Below are positions 49,451-60,415 of a stretch of DNA of 64,000 nucleotides, in pieces; positions within the stretch are counted from its first letter, which is position 1, and each line of letters starts with the position of its first letter. Both the position numbers and the translations under genes were made by a program. Source of the DNA: Alphaproteobacteria bacterium UBA6038 (lineage in GTDB: Bacteria > Pseudomonadota > Alphaproteobacteria > Micropepsales > Micropepsaceae); the NCBI GenBank assembly GCA_002429315.1, contig DIZC01000043.1, forward strand, positions 1 through 64,000. Reading direction: 5' to 3'. Under the pieces are notes generated by a model. It was not told the DNA's origin. It was given only the letters and a program-made list of their open reading frames with translations, and did no database searches.

Positions 49451-50205
49451 CGGATCAGATCATAGTTCGGGTGATCGATCAGCGCCGCACCCACCACACG
49501 GCCATAGCCGCCCTGCTGCACGACAACCGCAATGCCGTCGCGCGGACTGCCGGCTTCGGCGCGCGGCAGGTTCACGGTTACAGGCTGTCCCTTCCAGTTC
49601 CCGACCGCCCTAATCTCGCGCACCACATTGTGATAGGTGATGGTGCGACCGCCGTTCTCGCCGTCGCCGATGCTCACCGTCGCCTGCGGCACGATGCGGA
49701 ACATCCAGATCGTGGCGTCATGCTCGCCGCGATCCGCCGCCTGGCCGATCTCGATGTGCACCTGCTGCCGATTGCCGCCGAGATCGACGGGAATGGCTTG
49801 CGCGTCGGCCATGCGCGCCGCAATTGCGGCCTCCACCGCCTGCTCGCGGCTGCCGACCACGTCCTTCACGCCGTCGATGATCATTTGCGGCGTGTATACG
49901 CCGCCGCGCCCGAGCTCTTTCGCATAGGCCTTCTGCCGGCGTGTGTTGGCATCGCTGGCGAGCGTGTCGCGCCAGCCCAGCATGTCCCAGTAGGTCACCG
50001 GGAGACTCAGCGCGACCACATCCTTGCGCGCCGCCAGCTGCCCCAGCAGCGCATCCGCGGGCGGACAGGAGTTGCACCCCTGGCTGGTGTAAAGCTCGAC
50101 CACCACGGGCCGCCTGGCCTTGGCATCGGTCGGCTGTCCGGCGGAAACCGGCAATACGAAACCCATCCCCGCCAGAATGGCGATGGCAAGACGAAGTCGA
50201 AACAT
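49447..50205 (-). CDS. DUF1223 secreted thioredoxin-like protein
   Basis: A 252-residue secreted protein with a signal peptide ending near PVSAG. The DUF1223 domain starts VVVELYTSQGCNSCPPADAL, where CNSC resembles a thioredoxin CxxC, and continues LSLPVTYWDMLGWRDTLASD and RGGVYTPQMIIDGVKDVVGS. The start at 50205 gives a normal signal peptide. The role is unknown; a thiol function in the periplasm is inferred from the CxxC. Confidence 0.92.
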   Translation of the reverse strand: MFRLRLAIAILAGMGFVLPVSAGQPTDAKARRPVVVELYTSQGCNSCPPADALLGQLAARKDVVALSLPVTYWDMLGWRDTLASDANTRRQKAYAKELGRGGVYTPQMIIDGVKDVVGSREQAVEAAIAARMADAQAIPVDLGGNRQQVHIEIGQAADRGEHDATIWMFRIVPQATVSIGDGENGGRTITYHNVVREIRAVGNWKGQPVTVNLPRAEAGSPRDGIAVVVQQGGYGRVVGAALIDHPNYDLIR

Positions 50206-50327
50206 GGGCGCACCATAGGGGCGCGTGGCCCAGCCGTTCCAGTCACTTCGGCTTGAGGCGCAGCGCAAAGCGGAAAACACCGGCGCAACAGCGGCTTATG
50301 CCAGCCCGCGCCCCCGCGGAGCAGACC

Positions 50328-53030
<2,703 letters not shown>

Positions 53031-53296
53031 GGGAATCGCCTTTGGCGGGATTTGAAGTCGCGCGTGGTTTAGGGAATTTCGCGCGCGCTGTCAGCCCCTT
53101 TCGCGGTGCTTTTCGGCCCGGCTCGGTTGGATCGGGTGCACTCGTGCCACACCGCAGCCAAACCTTTGCTGCCGTTCGGTGTTTGTGATCCGCCCATCCT
53201 TAAATTTGCCCGATTTGCCGCCCATCAATCCATCTCGCGGGGACGGGCTTCCGCCAGGTGCGCACAGTACCGGTGCGGTGAAAGGCAACGAACAGG

Positions 53297-54097
53297 TTGA
53301 ATCATCCGGTGCGCTCCTTGTTGCGGATTGTGTTGACGTTCTGCGCGCTGTGTATCGCGGCGTCAGGCGCGCAGGCCGGACTCTTCGAGCGCATTTTCGG
53401 CGAGCGCGTCGCGCCGGTTCAGGACGGCGCCTATATCGCGGCCGACAAGATAAAATTCACGCTGCAACGCGCCGGCAAGAATTATCTGCTGCGCTTCGAC
53501 GGCGATCCGGAAATCTACGTCCTCCATGCCGATCACACGTCCCTCGGCGGCCGCATGCTGAAATACGATTCCGGCGAGACGGGGCTCAAGGTGGCGGGCT
53601 GGGGCGGGCTGACATTGTACACCGATTGGCAGCCGAACGGCCTTCCCGCCGTGCGCGCCGGCGACGCGGGGCCGTTTGCGCCGTCGCCCGTGACGCTGAA
53701 GGACGTGCAGTTTCTCGCCGCCCAGGACGCGGAGCGTCTTGCGCATGAGCGGCACTTGCGCGTTCCACTCGTGGTGAACTGGAGCGTGCTCGAAACCGAT
53801 GGCGCGCTGCGGGCCACCGCCTCCGAGGCCATCGAAAACGCCGCGCGCGGCATCGAGCGCTTCGTGCACGACCGGCAGACCCGTAAGCTGTTGATGGGTC
53901 GCGTGCGCACCGTCGCCTTCGCCACCGGTACGCGTGCTAGCCTTGTGCTCAAGGACAAGGCGCTGATCGTGACGTTCAATCCGGAGCGCGGCTACCTGGG
54001 CCGCGCCTCATCGCGCGAAATCGCGCGCGAATTATCGACGCTGCTCAACGGGACCCGAGAAGCCGCCGCGCACACCGGTGCAGCCAACGCCCGTTAG
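53297..54097 (+). CDS. DUF4908 secreted protein
   Basis: A 266-residue secreted protein of the DUF4908 family, seen mainly in alphaproteobacteria. A signal peptide (LLRIVLTFCALCIAASGAQA) leads to FERIFGERVAPVQDGAYIAA and LRFDGDPEIYVLHADHTSLG. TTG at 53297 is a possible start; GTG at 53309 gives a more usual signal peptide. It is divergent from acnA. Function unknown. Confidence 0.8.
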   Translation: MNHPVRSLLRIVLTFCALCIAASGAQAGLFERIFGERVAPVQDGAYIAADKIKFTLQRAGKNYLLRFDGDPEIYVLHADHTSLGGRMLKYDSGETGLKVAGWGGLTLYTDWQPNGLPAVRAGDAGPFAPSPVTLKDVQFLAAQDAERLAHERHLRVPLVVNWSVLETDGALRATASEAIENAARGIERFVHDRQTRKLLMGRVRTVAFATGTRASLVLKDKALIVTFNPERGYLGRASSREIARELSTLLNGTREAAAHTGAANAR

Positions 54098-54172
54098 ACG
54101 ATTTTCGACCTGAAGAAAAAAAAGCACCTTCCCCGCACACGGGAGAATAAGGCGCCCCCTGAGCTCACCCGA

Positions 54173-55498
54173 TCAGCTGTGCACGGTTTCACCGTGAAGG
54201 TTGATGTCGAGGCCTTCGACCTCGATTTCGCGGCTCACGCGCAGGCCGATGACGAGATCGATTCCTTTCAGGATGATCCCGGTGACGACGGCGCAGTACA
54301 CGAAGGTGGCCGCCACATCGTAGAACTGGATCAGCATCTGGCCTCCGTTGCCGTCGATCAGCCAGCCATGCGCGGAAGAATTGATGGCGTTCGACGCCAG
54401 CGCGCCCGCCAGCATGGCGCCCAGCGCGCCGCCGACGCCATGCACGCCCCACGCATCGAGCGCATCGTCGTAGCCGAGAAATCGCTTCATGCGCACCGCG
54501 GCCAGATAGCACACGACACCCGCGGCGATGCCGATCGTGAGGGCGCCAAGCGGATTGACGTAGCCTGAGGCCGGGGTGATCGCCACGAGTCCTGCGACGG
54601 CGCCGGAGATCATCCCGAGCACCGAGGGCTGCTTTGCCACAACCCATTCGGCGGACATCCAGGCGAGTGCTGCCGCCGCGGCGGCGATCTGGGTCACCAC
54701 GGCCGCCATGCCCGCATTGTATCCCGCCGTCACGGCGGAGCCGGCATTGAAGCCGAACCAGCCGACCCACAGCAGCGATGCACCGATGACGCTGAAGAGG
54801 AGGTTGTGCGGCGCCATGTTCTCGCTGCCGTAGCCGGTCCGTTTGCCGAGCATCAGGCAGGCGACGAGACCGGCGGTGCCGGCATTCAAGTGGACCACCG
54901 TTCCGCCGGCATAATCGAGGGCGCCCATCGCGCCCAGCCAGCCGCCGCCCCACACCCAGTGGGCAATCGGACAATAGACGAGCAGCAGCCACAGGCTCAT
55001 GAACCACATGAAGGCGGAGAACTTCATCCGGTCGGCCAGCGCGCCCGCGATCAGCGCCGGCGTGATAATGGCGAACGTCATCTGGAAAAACATGTAGACG
55101 GATTCCGGGATGGTGCCCGCGAGCGGGCTCACCGATTTCACGCCCATGGGCCCGAGCAGGAAATAGTTGAAGCTCCCGATGAATTGATTGGCGGACGAAC
55201 TGGGATTGGTGGTGAAGGCAATCGAGTAGCCGGCGATCATCCAGAGCACTGTAATGATGCAGGTGGCGCCGAAGCTCTGCGCTGCCGTGGCCAGCATGTT
55301 CTTCCGGCGCACCATGCCGGCATAAAACAGCGCGAGCCCCGGCACCGTCATCAACAGCACCAGGGCGCTCGATGTGATCATCCAGGCGGTGTCGCCGGAA
55401 TTGAGCGGATCGGATGCCGCTCTCGCCAAGGCCGGCGTCGACAGAGCGGCGGCCAAAATGCCGCCGAGCCATGCGGCTTTGAAGAATCGATGGTTCAT
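54173..55498 (-). CDS. amtB: ammonium transporter AmtB
   Basis: A 441-residue ammonium channel with a cleaved signal (ALSTPALARA) and 11 spans. The segments DTAWMITSSALVLLMTVPGL, AGGTVVHLNAGTAGLVAC and DAWGVHGVGGALGAMLAGAL (with pore histidines) are typical. The usual glnK partner gene is not next to it; a small DUF6894 gene lies upstream. TGCAT-N4-ATGCA at about 55582 could be half-sites of an NtrC-like activator, a weak match. Confidence 0.96.
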   Translation of the reverse strand: MNHRFFKAAWLGGILAAALSTPALARAASDPLNSGDTAWMITSSALVLLMTVPGLALFYAGMVRRKNMLATAAQSFGATCIITVLWMIAGYSIAFTTNPSSSANQFIGSFNYFLLGPMGVKSVSPLAGTIPESVYMFFQMTFAIITPALIAGALADRMKFSAFMWFMSLWLLLVYCPIAHWVWGGGWLGAMGALDYAGGTVVHLNAGTAGLVACLMLGKRTGYGSENMAPHNLLFSVIGASLLWVGWFGFNAGSAVTAGYNAGMAAVVTQIAAAAAALAWMSAEWVVAKQPSVLGMISGAVAGLVAITPASGYVNPLGALTIGIAAGVVCYLAAVRMKRFLGYDDALDAWGVHGVGGALGAMLAGALASNAINSSAHGWLIDGNGGQMLIQFYDVAATFVYCAVVTGIILKGIDLVIGLRVSREIEVEGLDINLHGETVHS

Positions 55499-55641
55499 TG
55501 CTGCCCCCTTCGGCTCGGCGAATCAGGACATGTCGCCGTCAATTCCGCCGGCGCCCCTGCCGGAGTTCCCCATCAGATGTACATGCATCGGAATGCACGT
55601 ATGCTGGCAGCGTGAGGCGATTCGCCCGCGGCAACAATGCG

Positions 55642-55878
55642 TCAGTTCAGCAAAGTCCGTTCGGCAAGCGGAATCGTCAACAGAGTTTCGCCGCTGTCGT
55701 CGGCGATCTCGTATTCGCAGTCGAACGGCGTCTCGCCGGAGAGCAACGCCACTGCCATGAGATCTCCCCAGGTCTGGATGGCTTCGCTGCGTGCTGCGCC
55801 CAAATCCGGCAGCCACATTCCGCGCCGGTCGCGAGAGATTTCATCGCCTTTGCGAAAGTTGAAGTAGTAGCGTCTCAT
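55642..55878 (-). CDS. DUF6894 small protein
   Basis: A 78-residue protein of the DUF6894 type common in Rhizobiales: MRRYYFNFRKGDEISRDRRG at the start, LGAARSEAIQTWGDLM in the middle and DDSGETLLTIPLAERTLL near the end. Unknown function; often many paralogues per genome. Upstream of amtB on the same strand, 143 bases apart. The 297 bases on its other side (55879-56175) show no gene. Confidence 0.85.
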   Translation of the reverse strand: MRRYYFNFRKGDEISRDRRGMWLPDLGAARSEAIQTWGDLMAVALLSGETPFDCEYEIADDSGETLLTIPLAERTLLN

Positions 55879-56175
55879 CGTTCAGCTCAGTCCTCCTATT
55901 GGAAATTGCGCTGGAGGCTTGCTGTTCCATCCAAGGGTGCGTTTTGTCCGCCCCAATTCCGCCGCGATTGGTAAGAAGTTCCCTTATCAAATTGCAGAGT
56001 CTCGCACCGGCAGCATGCGATTGGGCGGAAAACGCGCCTCGCGCTTCAACTTTCGCGTACTCTGTTCCCCAAGCAAATTCTCTCCGCGGCACGAAACTGT
56101 GTGTCATGCGCAAGACAGAATTATTTGCACGCCGCGCCATTCCCCAGCGTCGAAACAGCCTTACAATCCAGGTCA

Positions 56176-57450
56176 ATGAGCAGGTTTCTATCGACCCAAG
56201 AAGATGCCGCGGGCACGGACGCGCGCGCCCTCCGCCATCGCGATGTCTTGATCGCCGGCGGCGGCATGGTCGGGCTGACGCTCGCGCTGGCGCTCGCGCA
56301 AGGCGGGCTTGAGACGGCCGTCATCGATCCCTTGGGCCGCGCCGCGGTGCTGGATGCGGCGTTCGACGGCCGGGTGAGCGCTCTCTCCTATGCCATCATT
56401 CGCATGCTCAAGGCGCTGGGCGTGTGGGAACACCTGGCCGGCAAGACGCAGCCGATTCTCGACATCCTCGTCACCGATGCCGCGCCCGGTGCCGCGCCTG
56501 GTCCGTTCTCGCTGCACTTCGATCATCGCGAGATCGGCGAGCCGATGGGCGCTATCGTCGAGAACCGCCATATCCGGGCGGCGCTTTTTGCGGCCATCGA
56601 GCAGGCACCCAGCATCGAAGTGCTTGCGCCGGCCGCCGTCGCGTCCGTCGTCGTCCATCCCGAAAACATCGAAGCCGAGCTGTCGAACGGCCAGCGACTG
56701 CGCGCGGATATGGTCGTCGCCGCCGACGGCCGAGCCTCGCCGCTGCGCGAGGAAATAGGCATTCGCATCATCGCCTGGTCCTATCCGCAAACCGGAATCG
56801 TGGCGACCGTGCATCACGAGCGGCCGCACAACGGCACGGCCTACGAGCACTTCCTGCCGTCCGGCCCATTTGCCATCCTGCCGATGACGGGCAATCGCTC
56901 GTCGCTGGTCTGGACCGAGCGCGAAGACCTTGCGCCGGCGCTGCTGCAGCTTCCGGCGAGGCAATTCGAGGCGGAAGTGGTGCGCCGCTTCGGCGACCAT
57001 CTCGGGCCGATCGAAGTCGTGGGCGCCCGCTGGTCCTACCCGCTGCGATTTCATCTGGCGCGTACCTACATCGCTCACCGCCTTGCGCTGGCCGGCGATT
57101 CGGCGCACGGCATCCATCCGATTGCCGGGCAGGGATTGAATCTGGGCCTGAAGGATGTGGCGGCGCTAGCCGAATGCGTGCTGGAGTCGGTGCGGCTCGG
57201 ACTGGATGCGGGGCATCCCGAGGCACTGAGCCGCTATCAGCGCTGGCGCCGCTTCGATGGGTTCGCGTTGGCGGCGGCGACGGATGGGCTCAACCGCCTG
57301 TTTTCCAACGATATCGCGCCGCTTCGCGTAATCCGCGATCTCGGCATGGGCGCGGTGGACGCCATAGGCCCGCTGCGCCGCTTCTTCATGCGCAACGCCG
57401 GCGGCGATCTCGGCAAGCTGCCGCGCCTGCTGCGGGGCGAAGCGGCATAA
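56176..57450 (+). CDS. UbiH/UbiF/Coq6 family FAD-dependent hydroxylase
   Basis: A 424-residue class A flavin mono-oxygenase. The FAD motif is VLIAGGGMVGLTLALAL, the DG motif is VVAADGRASPLREEIG and the FAD-ribityl motif is GDSAHGIHPIAGQGLNLG. The family hydroxylates the ubiquinone ring; which ring position cannot be decided by sequence alone. ATG at 56176 is chosen because it precedes the conserved domain; the open frame extends to 56101. It is monocistronic and followed by a palindromic repeat. Confidence 0.93.
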   Translation: MSRFLSTQEDAAGTDARALRHRDVLIAGGGMVGLTLALALAQGGLETAVIDPLGRAAVLDAAFDGRVSALSYAIIRMLKALGVWEHLAGKTQPILDILVTDAAPGAAPGPFSLHFDHREIGEPMGAIVENRHIRAALFAAIEQAPSIEVLAPAAVASVVVHPENIEAELSNGQRLRADMVVAADGRASPLREEIGIRIIAWSYPQTGIVATVHHERPHNGTAYEHFLPSGPFAILPMTGNRSSLVWTEREDLAPALLQLPARQFEAEVVRRFGDHLGPIEVVGARWSYPLRFHLARTYIAHRLALAGDSAHGIHPIAGQGLNLGLKDVAALAECVLESVRLGLDAGHPEALSRYQRWRRFDGFALAAATDGLNRLFSNDIAPLRVIRDLGMGAVDAIGPLRRFFMRNAGGDLGKLPRLLRGEAA

Positions 57451-57464
57451 TCCGAATTATGTTC

Positions 57465-57518
57465 CCACCCTCCCCTTGAGGGAGGGTCGAAATCGCGAAG
57501 CGATTTCGGGGAGGGGTG
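57465..57518. repeat. palindromic repeat, family 2-like
   Basis: CCACCCTCCCCTTGAGGGAGGGT followed by GAAATCGCGAAGCGATTTC and GGGGAGGGG form nested hairpins just after the hydroxylase stop, similar in type to 18866. A partial relative (CTCAAGGGGAGGG) lies near 58802. Confidence 0.7.
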
Positions 57519-57540
57519 CATCCCACGATTGCGCGTGGTT

Positions 57541-57740
57541 TCGACTGACGCACTATGCCGTGCGCCGTCAAGCAAACAATTACGTAGTGGGCGCAATCCA
57601 TACCAACACGATTGAAGGTTTGGAGCTTTGTGAAACGCGGTCCACAAGGTCAGCCGCAAATACTTCCGCTATGTTGCCGAGTTAAGTTCCGCTATAACAA
57701 CCGCTTGAACCCCGACATTTTCGCCGAAGCCGTGAAGGGT
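57541..57740 (+). pseudogene. IS1595-family transposase remnant (C-terminal part)
   Basis: Three frames together read like the end of an ISXO2/IS1595 DDE transposase: HYAVRRQANNYVVGAIHTNT then IEG, then WSFVKRG in another frame, then HKVSRKYFRYVAE and KFRYNNRLNPDIFAEAVKG. At least two shifts and a short deletion separate the pieces, and the N-terminal two-thirds is absent. The diagnostic IHTNTIEG-WSFVKRG block is clear. It marks an old insertion next to two genes of lower GC content. Confidence 0.75.
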
Positions 57741-57747
57741 GCTGAGT

Positions 57748-58143
57748 ATGTCCGCACTGCACTACACAATCCTAAAGTTCTTCGAAGCCAGAATGGACGA
57801 ACACGATTGCGTAGAGGCGTTTACGCGCCTGCCTGTAGAGGGCGAATATGTGTATCTGATCGAGCGCACGCATGGGCGAAGTGCAATCAATGTTTTGCTT
57901 AGCGATGCGTACCGATTTGGAGTTGCAGATTTCCTTGGTCGGCCCGGGGAAATAGGAAAAGGAGACTTTATCCTGATTGCAAAGCCGCACGGCGATTGCG
58001 ACGACGAGTCAGTTGCGCGGGCGCGAAGAGAAGGAATCGGCCTCGGCGACATTCGCAAATTGATGGGGGCGCTAAATTTAGGCGACGTGTCCAAGTATCT
58101 CACTCCCGCAGAGAAGGAAGCTCAGAAGGGGCGACGGAATTGA
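57748..58143 (+). CDS. hypothetical protein beside an IS scar
   Basis: A 131-residue acidic protein, start ATG at 57748 with AAGGGT upstream. Segments are MSALHYTILKFFEARMDEHD, EGEYVYLIERTHGRSAINVL, GVADFLGRPGEIGKGDFILI and GLGDIRKLMGALNLGDVSKY. I do not recognise the family. No signal peptide or span. It is convergent with the nucleotidyltransferase gene and overlaps it by 44 bases, and its start lies directly after the transposase remnant. Base composition is lower in GC than most of the window. Confidence 0.6.
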   Translation: MSALHYTILKFFEARMDEHDCVEAFTRLPVEGEYVYLIERTHGRSAINVLLSDAYRFGVADFLGRPGEIGKGDFILIAKPHGDCDDESVARARREGIGLGDIRKLMGALNLGDVSKYLTPAEKEAQKGRRN

Positions 58144-58732
58144 GGAGCAGTCGCTCCAGGTTTGCCTGCTGTCTTTCAAATTCCTCCTGTGCTTTGGTTT
58201 CTTGAGCGCAGAAGAATTGCAAATGTAGCTTGTGACCAAACGTCCGCTCAAAGTCGCCGGCAACGGTGCCTTTCATAAGCCGTACGGTGCGGGCTATCTC
58301 AGCCTCACCCATTTCTTTCAGCGTTACGATCACGTCCACATCCGAGGTCGGATAATGAACGTGGGTTATGGACCCAAAAAGCGAAACCTGCTGAGCGCCC
58401 GCTACCCCAAGTGTGTGCGATAGCCATTTCGAAGCTTGCCGCTTCAGCTCTGCATCTGATTCCGCAAATGGTGCGATAGCTGCCGGCTTTGGATGCCTAA
58501 CGCGGTAATCCCAAAAAATAAGCAGCAGGCCCGCTATGGCGATCAAGGGGGTTGCCTGCGGTGGAATGGATAGGGCCGCATGTACCAGCTTGCCTAGCCA
58601 TGTCGTCCGCGGTCCGCTTGTGTGGGCAAGCAGGGTATCGACATTCCCAATCGTGCCGACGCCTGCCCACAGGACCGCAAAGGCCGCGAGCGGCCAACCC
58701 GCAACTCTGCGCCAATATCGTTTAATTAGCAT
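58100..58732 (-). CDS. membrane-anchored nucleotidyltransferase-fold protein
   Basis: A 210-residue protein with two spans (about 12-30, LAAFAVLWAGVGTIGNV; about 60-76, ATPLIAIAGLLLIFWDY) and a cytoplasmic nucleotidyltransferase domain from about 95. The motif is F-G120-S121 then D131-V-D133 in LFGSITHVHYPTSDVDVIV, the hG-S-x9-D-x-D pattern of the pol beta superfamily. The third acidic residue expected on the next strand is not obvious in KLHLQFFCAQ. Relatives include MNT, kanamycin-type and CD-NTase proteins; which one is unclear. It overlaps its convergent neighbour by 44 bases. Confidence 0.7.
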   Translation of the reverse strand: MLIKRYWRRVAGWPLAAFAVLWAGVGTIGNVDTLLAHTSGPRTTWLGKLVHAALSIPPQATPLIAIAGLLLIFWDYRVRHPKPAAIAPFAESDAELKRQASKWLSHTLGVAGAQQVSLFGSITHVHYPTSDVDVIVTLKEMGEAEIARTVRLMKGTVAGDFERTFGHKLHLQFFCAQETKAQEEFERQQANLERLLLNSVAPSELPSLRE

Positions 58733-58843
58733 GGCGCTACCCCCCGCTTTTTCTCCCGAATAGGAGGTGTACCATGCAAGTCAATTGCTGGAGATGTGCT
58801 CCCTCAAGGGGAGGGTTGAAGGATTGGTTACGCGAAGAAACGT

Positions 58844-59233
58844 TCAGTGCAGCGTCTCTTTGCGCCTATGGGCGAGCGCGGCCGGAAGCTCTTCGTAGAA
58901 TTTGCGCGCTTTGGCCACGATGCTGCGCTGGCGGGCGGCTTCGGCATCGTCGCGCGACGCGAACTGCTCGCCTTCGAAGAGATAGCGCGTGACGGGCAAG
59001 CCGGTGCGCGTGTCCCGCGCCTCGACTCCGGTTACCTCTTCCACCTGCTCTTCGGCCAGCTGCAGCGTGTGCTTGTAATGGGCGAAGCGGTCCTGGCGGT
59101 CGCGGGCTTCCTGAGCGCGCCGGGCGGCGTTGCGGTCATCGAAGCGCCGCAGCGCCGCGAGCACCGGCCCGCGGAACCGATAAAGCAGGATCGCGGCAAT
59201 GATCAGAACGGTCGTGGTGATCAGGCTATTCAT
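58844..59233 (-). CDS. single-span membrane protein, unknown function
   Basis: A 129-residue protein with an N-terminal span (SLITTTVLIIAAILLYRF) and a long charged helical cytoplasmic part (RRFDDRNAARRAQEARDRQD, KHTLQLAEEQVEEVTGVEAR). The start at 59233 is the first ATG directly before the span. It follows the zapE gene by 28 bases on the same strand. No family recognised. Confidence 0.75.
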   Translation of the reverse strand: MNSLITTTVLIIAAILLYRFRGPVLAALRRFDDRNAARRAQEARDRQDRFAHYKHTLQLAEEQVEEVTGVEARDTRTGLPVTRYLFEGEQFASRDDAEAARQRSIVAKARKFYEELPAALAHRRKETLH

Positions 59234-59261
59234 GCGGCAACTTTCGCTCCCGGTCGGGGAA

Positions 59262-60371
59262 TTAGGCCCCTGCCGCCTGCAGTTCAACGGCGGCGTGGTG
59301 GATGGCGTGGCCGTGCCGGAGATAACCCGCGCTCTGCATTTCGACGAGGCGCGAGGCAGTGCGGCGGAAGGCGTCGGCCCCGTCGCCCGCCGGGTAGAGC
59401 GCGTCCGGCCCCGCGGCCGCCGAGCAGATCAGCTTCACGCTCTCGTCGTAAAGCGTGTCGATCAGCGTGGTGAAGCGCTTCGCCTCGTTGCGCTCTGCCG
59501 GCCCCATCGCCGGAATGCGATCGATCAGCAGGGTGTGGAAATGCCGGGCGATTTCCAGATAGTCCGCCGCGCCGAACGGCTCCCGGCACAGCTGGTCGAA
59601 AGAGAACCGCGCCAGGCCTTTGGCGGCTTGCGGCACGGGCAGCTTCCGCCCGAGAACCGCCAGCGTCTGCGGCTCCCCTCGCTTCCTGTCGGTGAGGCGA
59701 AGCCAAGCCGCATCCATGGCGGCGTCGGCTGCCGGTCCGAGCGGCACGATGTAGATGTCAAGCTGCGCCAGTCGCTGCAGGCGGTAATCCACCGGACCGT
59801 TCAGTTCGACGACGTCGAGGCGCTGCTCCAGCATCGCAACGAACGGCAGGAACAGCCGGCGGTTCAGGCCGCCTTCGTAGAGGCGCTGCGGCGGCGTGTT
59901 GGAGGTGGCGACCACCACCACGCCGGCCGCGAACAGCTGCTCGAACAGCCGGCCGAGGATCATCGCATCCGCCACATCGGTCACCTGGAATTCGTCGAAA
60001 CACAGCAATGCCGCTTCACGCGCGATGGTGCGCGCGACCGGCGGAATCGGATCGTCGGCGCCTTGCTGCCGCGCTTCGTGGATGCGCGCATGCGTCTCGA
60101 CCATGAAAGCATTGAAGTGCACGCGCCGCTTCTTCTTTATGGGCGCGGCGGCGAAGAACAGGTCCATCAGCATGGATTTTCCGCGGCCTACATCGCCCCA
60201 CAGATAGAGGCCCTTGGGCGTGCGGGGCGCACGAAGGAAAGACCAGCGTTGGCTGCGCAATTCCGAGGCCAGCGATTGCAGCCGCTGAGCAGCCCCGTCT
60301 TGCGCCGTGTCGGGCACGAGTTCGGCTGCCGCGAGCAGTGCGCGGTACTGCTGGAGGATTTTGTCCGGCAT
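59262..60371 (-). CDS. zapE: cell-division-type AFG1/ZapE ATPase
   Basis: A 369-residue AAA-type ATPase of the AFG1/ZapE family, which in E. coli acts at the constricting FtsZ ring and in mitochondria as Lace1. Walker A is LWGDVGRGKSMLMD and Walker B is ALLCFDEFQVTDVADA; VVATSNTPPQRLYEGGLNR is a family motif. ATG at 60371 is the start; the frame stays open far upstream through the antisense part of asd. It lies 45 bases after asd. Confidence 0.93.
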   Translation of the reverse strand: MPDKILQQYRALLAAAELVPDTAQDGAAQRLQSLASELRSQRWSFLRAPRTPKGLYLWGDVGRGKSMLMDLFFAAAPIKKKRRVHFNAFMVETHARIHEARQQGADDPIPPVARTIAREAALLCFDEFQVTDVADAMILGRLFEQLFAAGVVVVATSNTPPQRLYEGGLNRRLFLPFVAMLEQRLDVVELNGPVDYRLQRLAQLDIYIVPLGPAADAAMDAAWLRLTDRKRGEPQTLAVLGRKLPVPQAAKGLARFSFDQLCREPFGAADYLEIARHFHTLLIDRIPAMGPAERNEAKRFTTLIDTLYDESVKLICSAAAGPDALYPAGDGADAFRRTASRLVEMQSAGYLRHGHAIHHAAVELQAAGA

Positions 60372-60415
60372 CAGTCGCGCAGGGGCCGGCCAGCGGTCGG
60401 AAGCGAGAGCAATGT

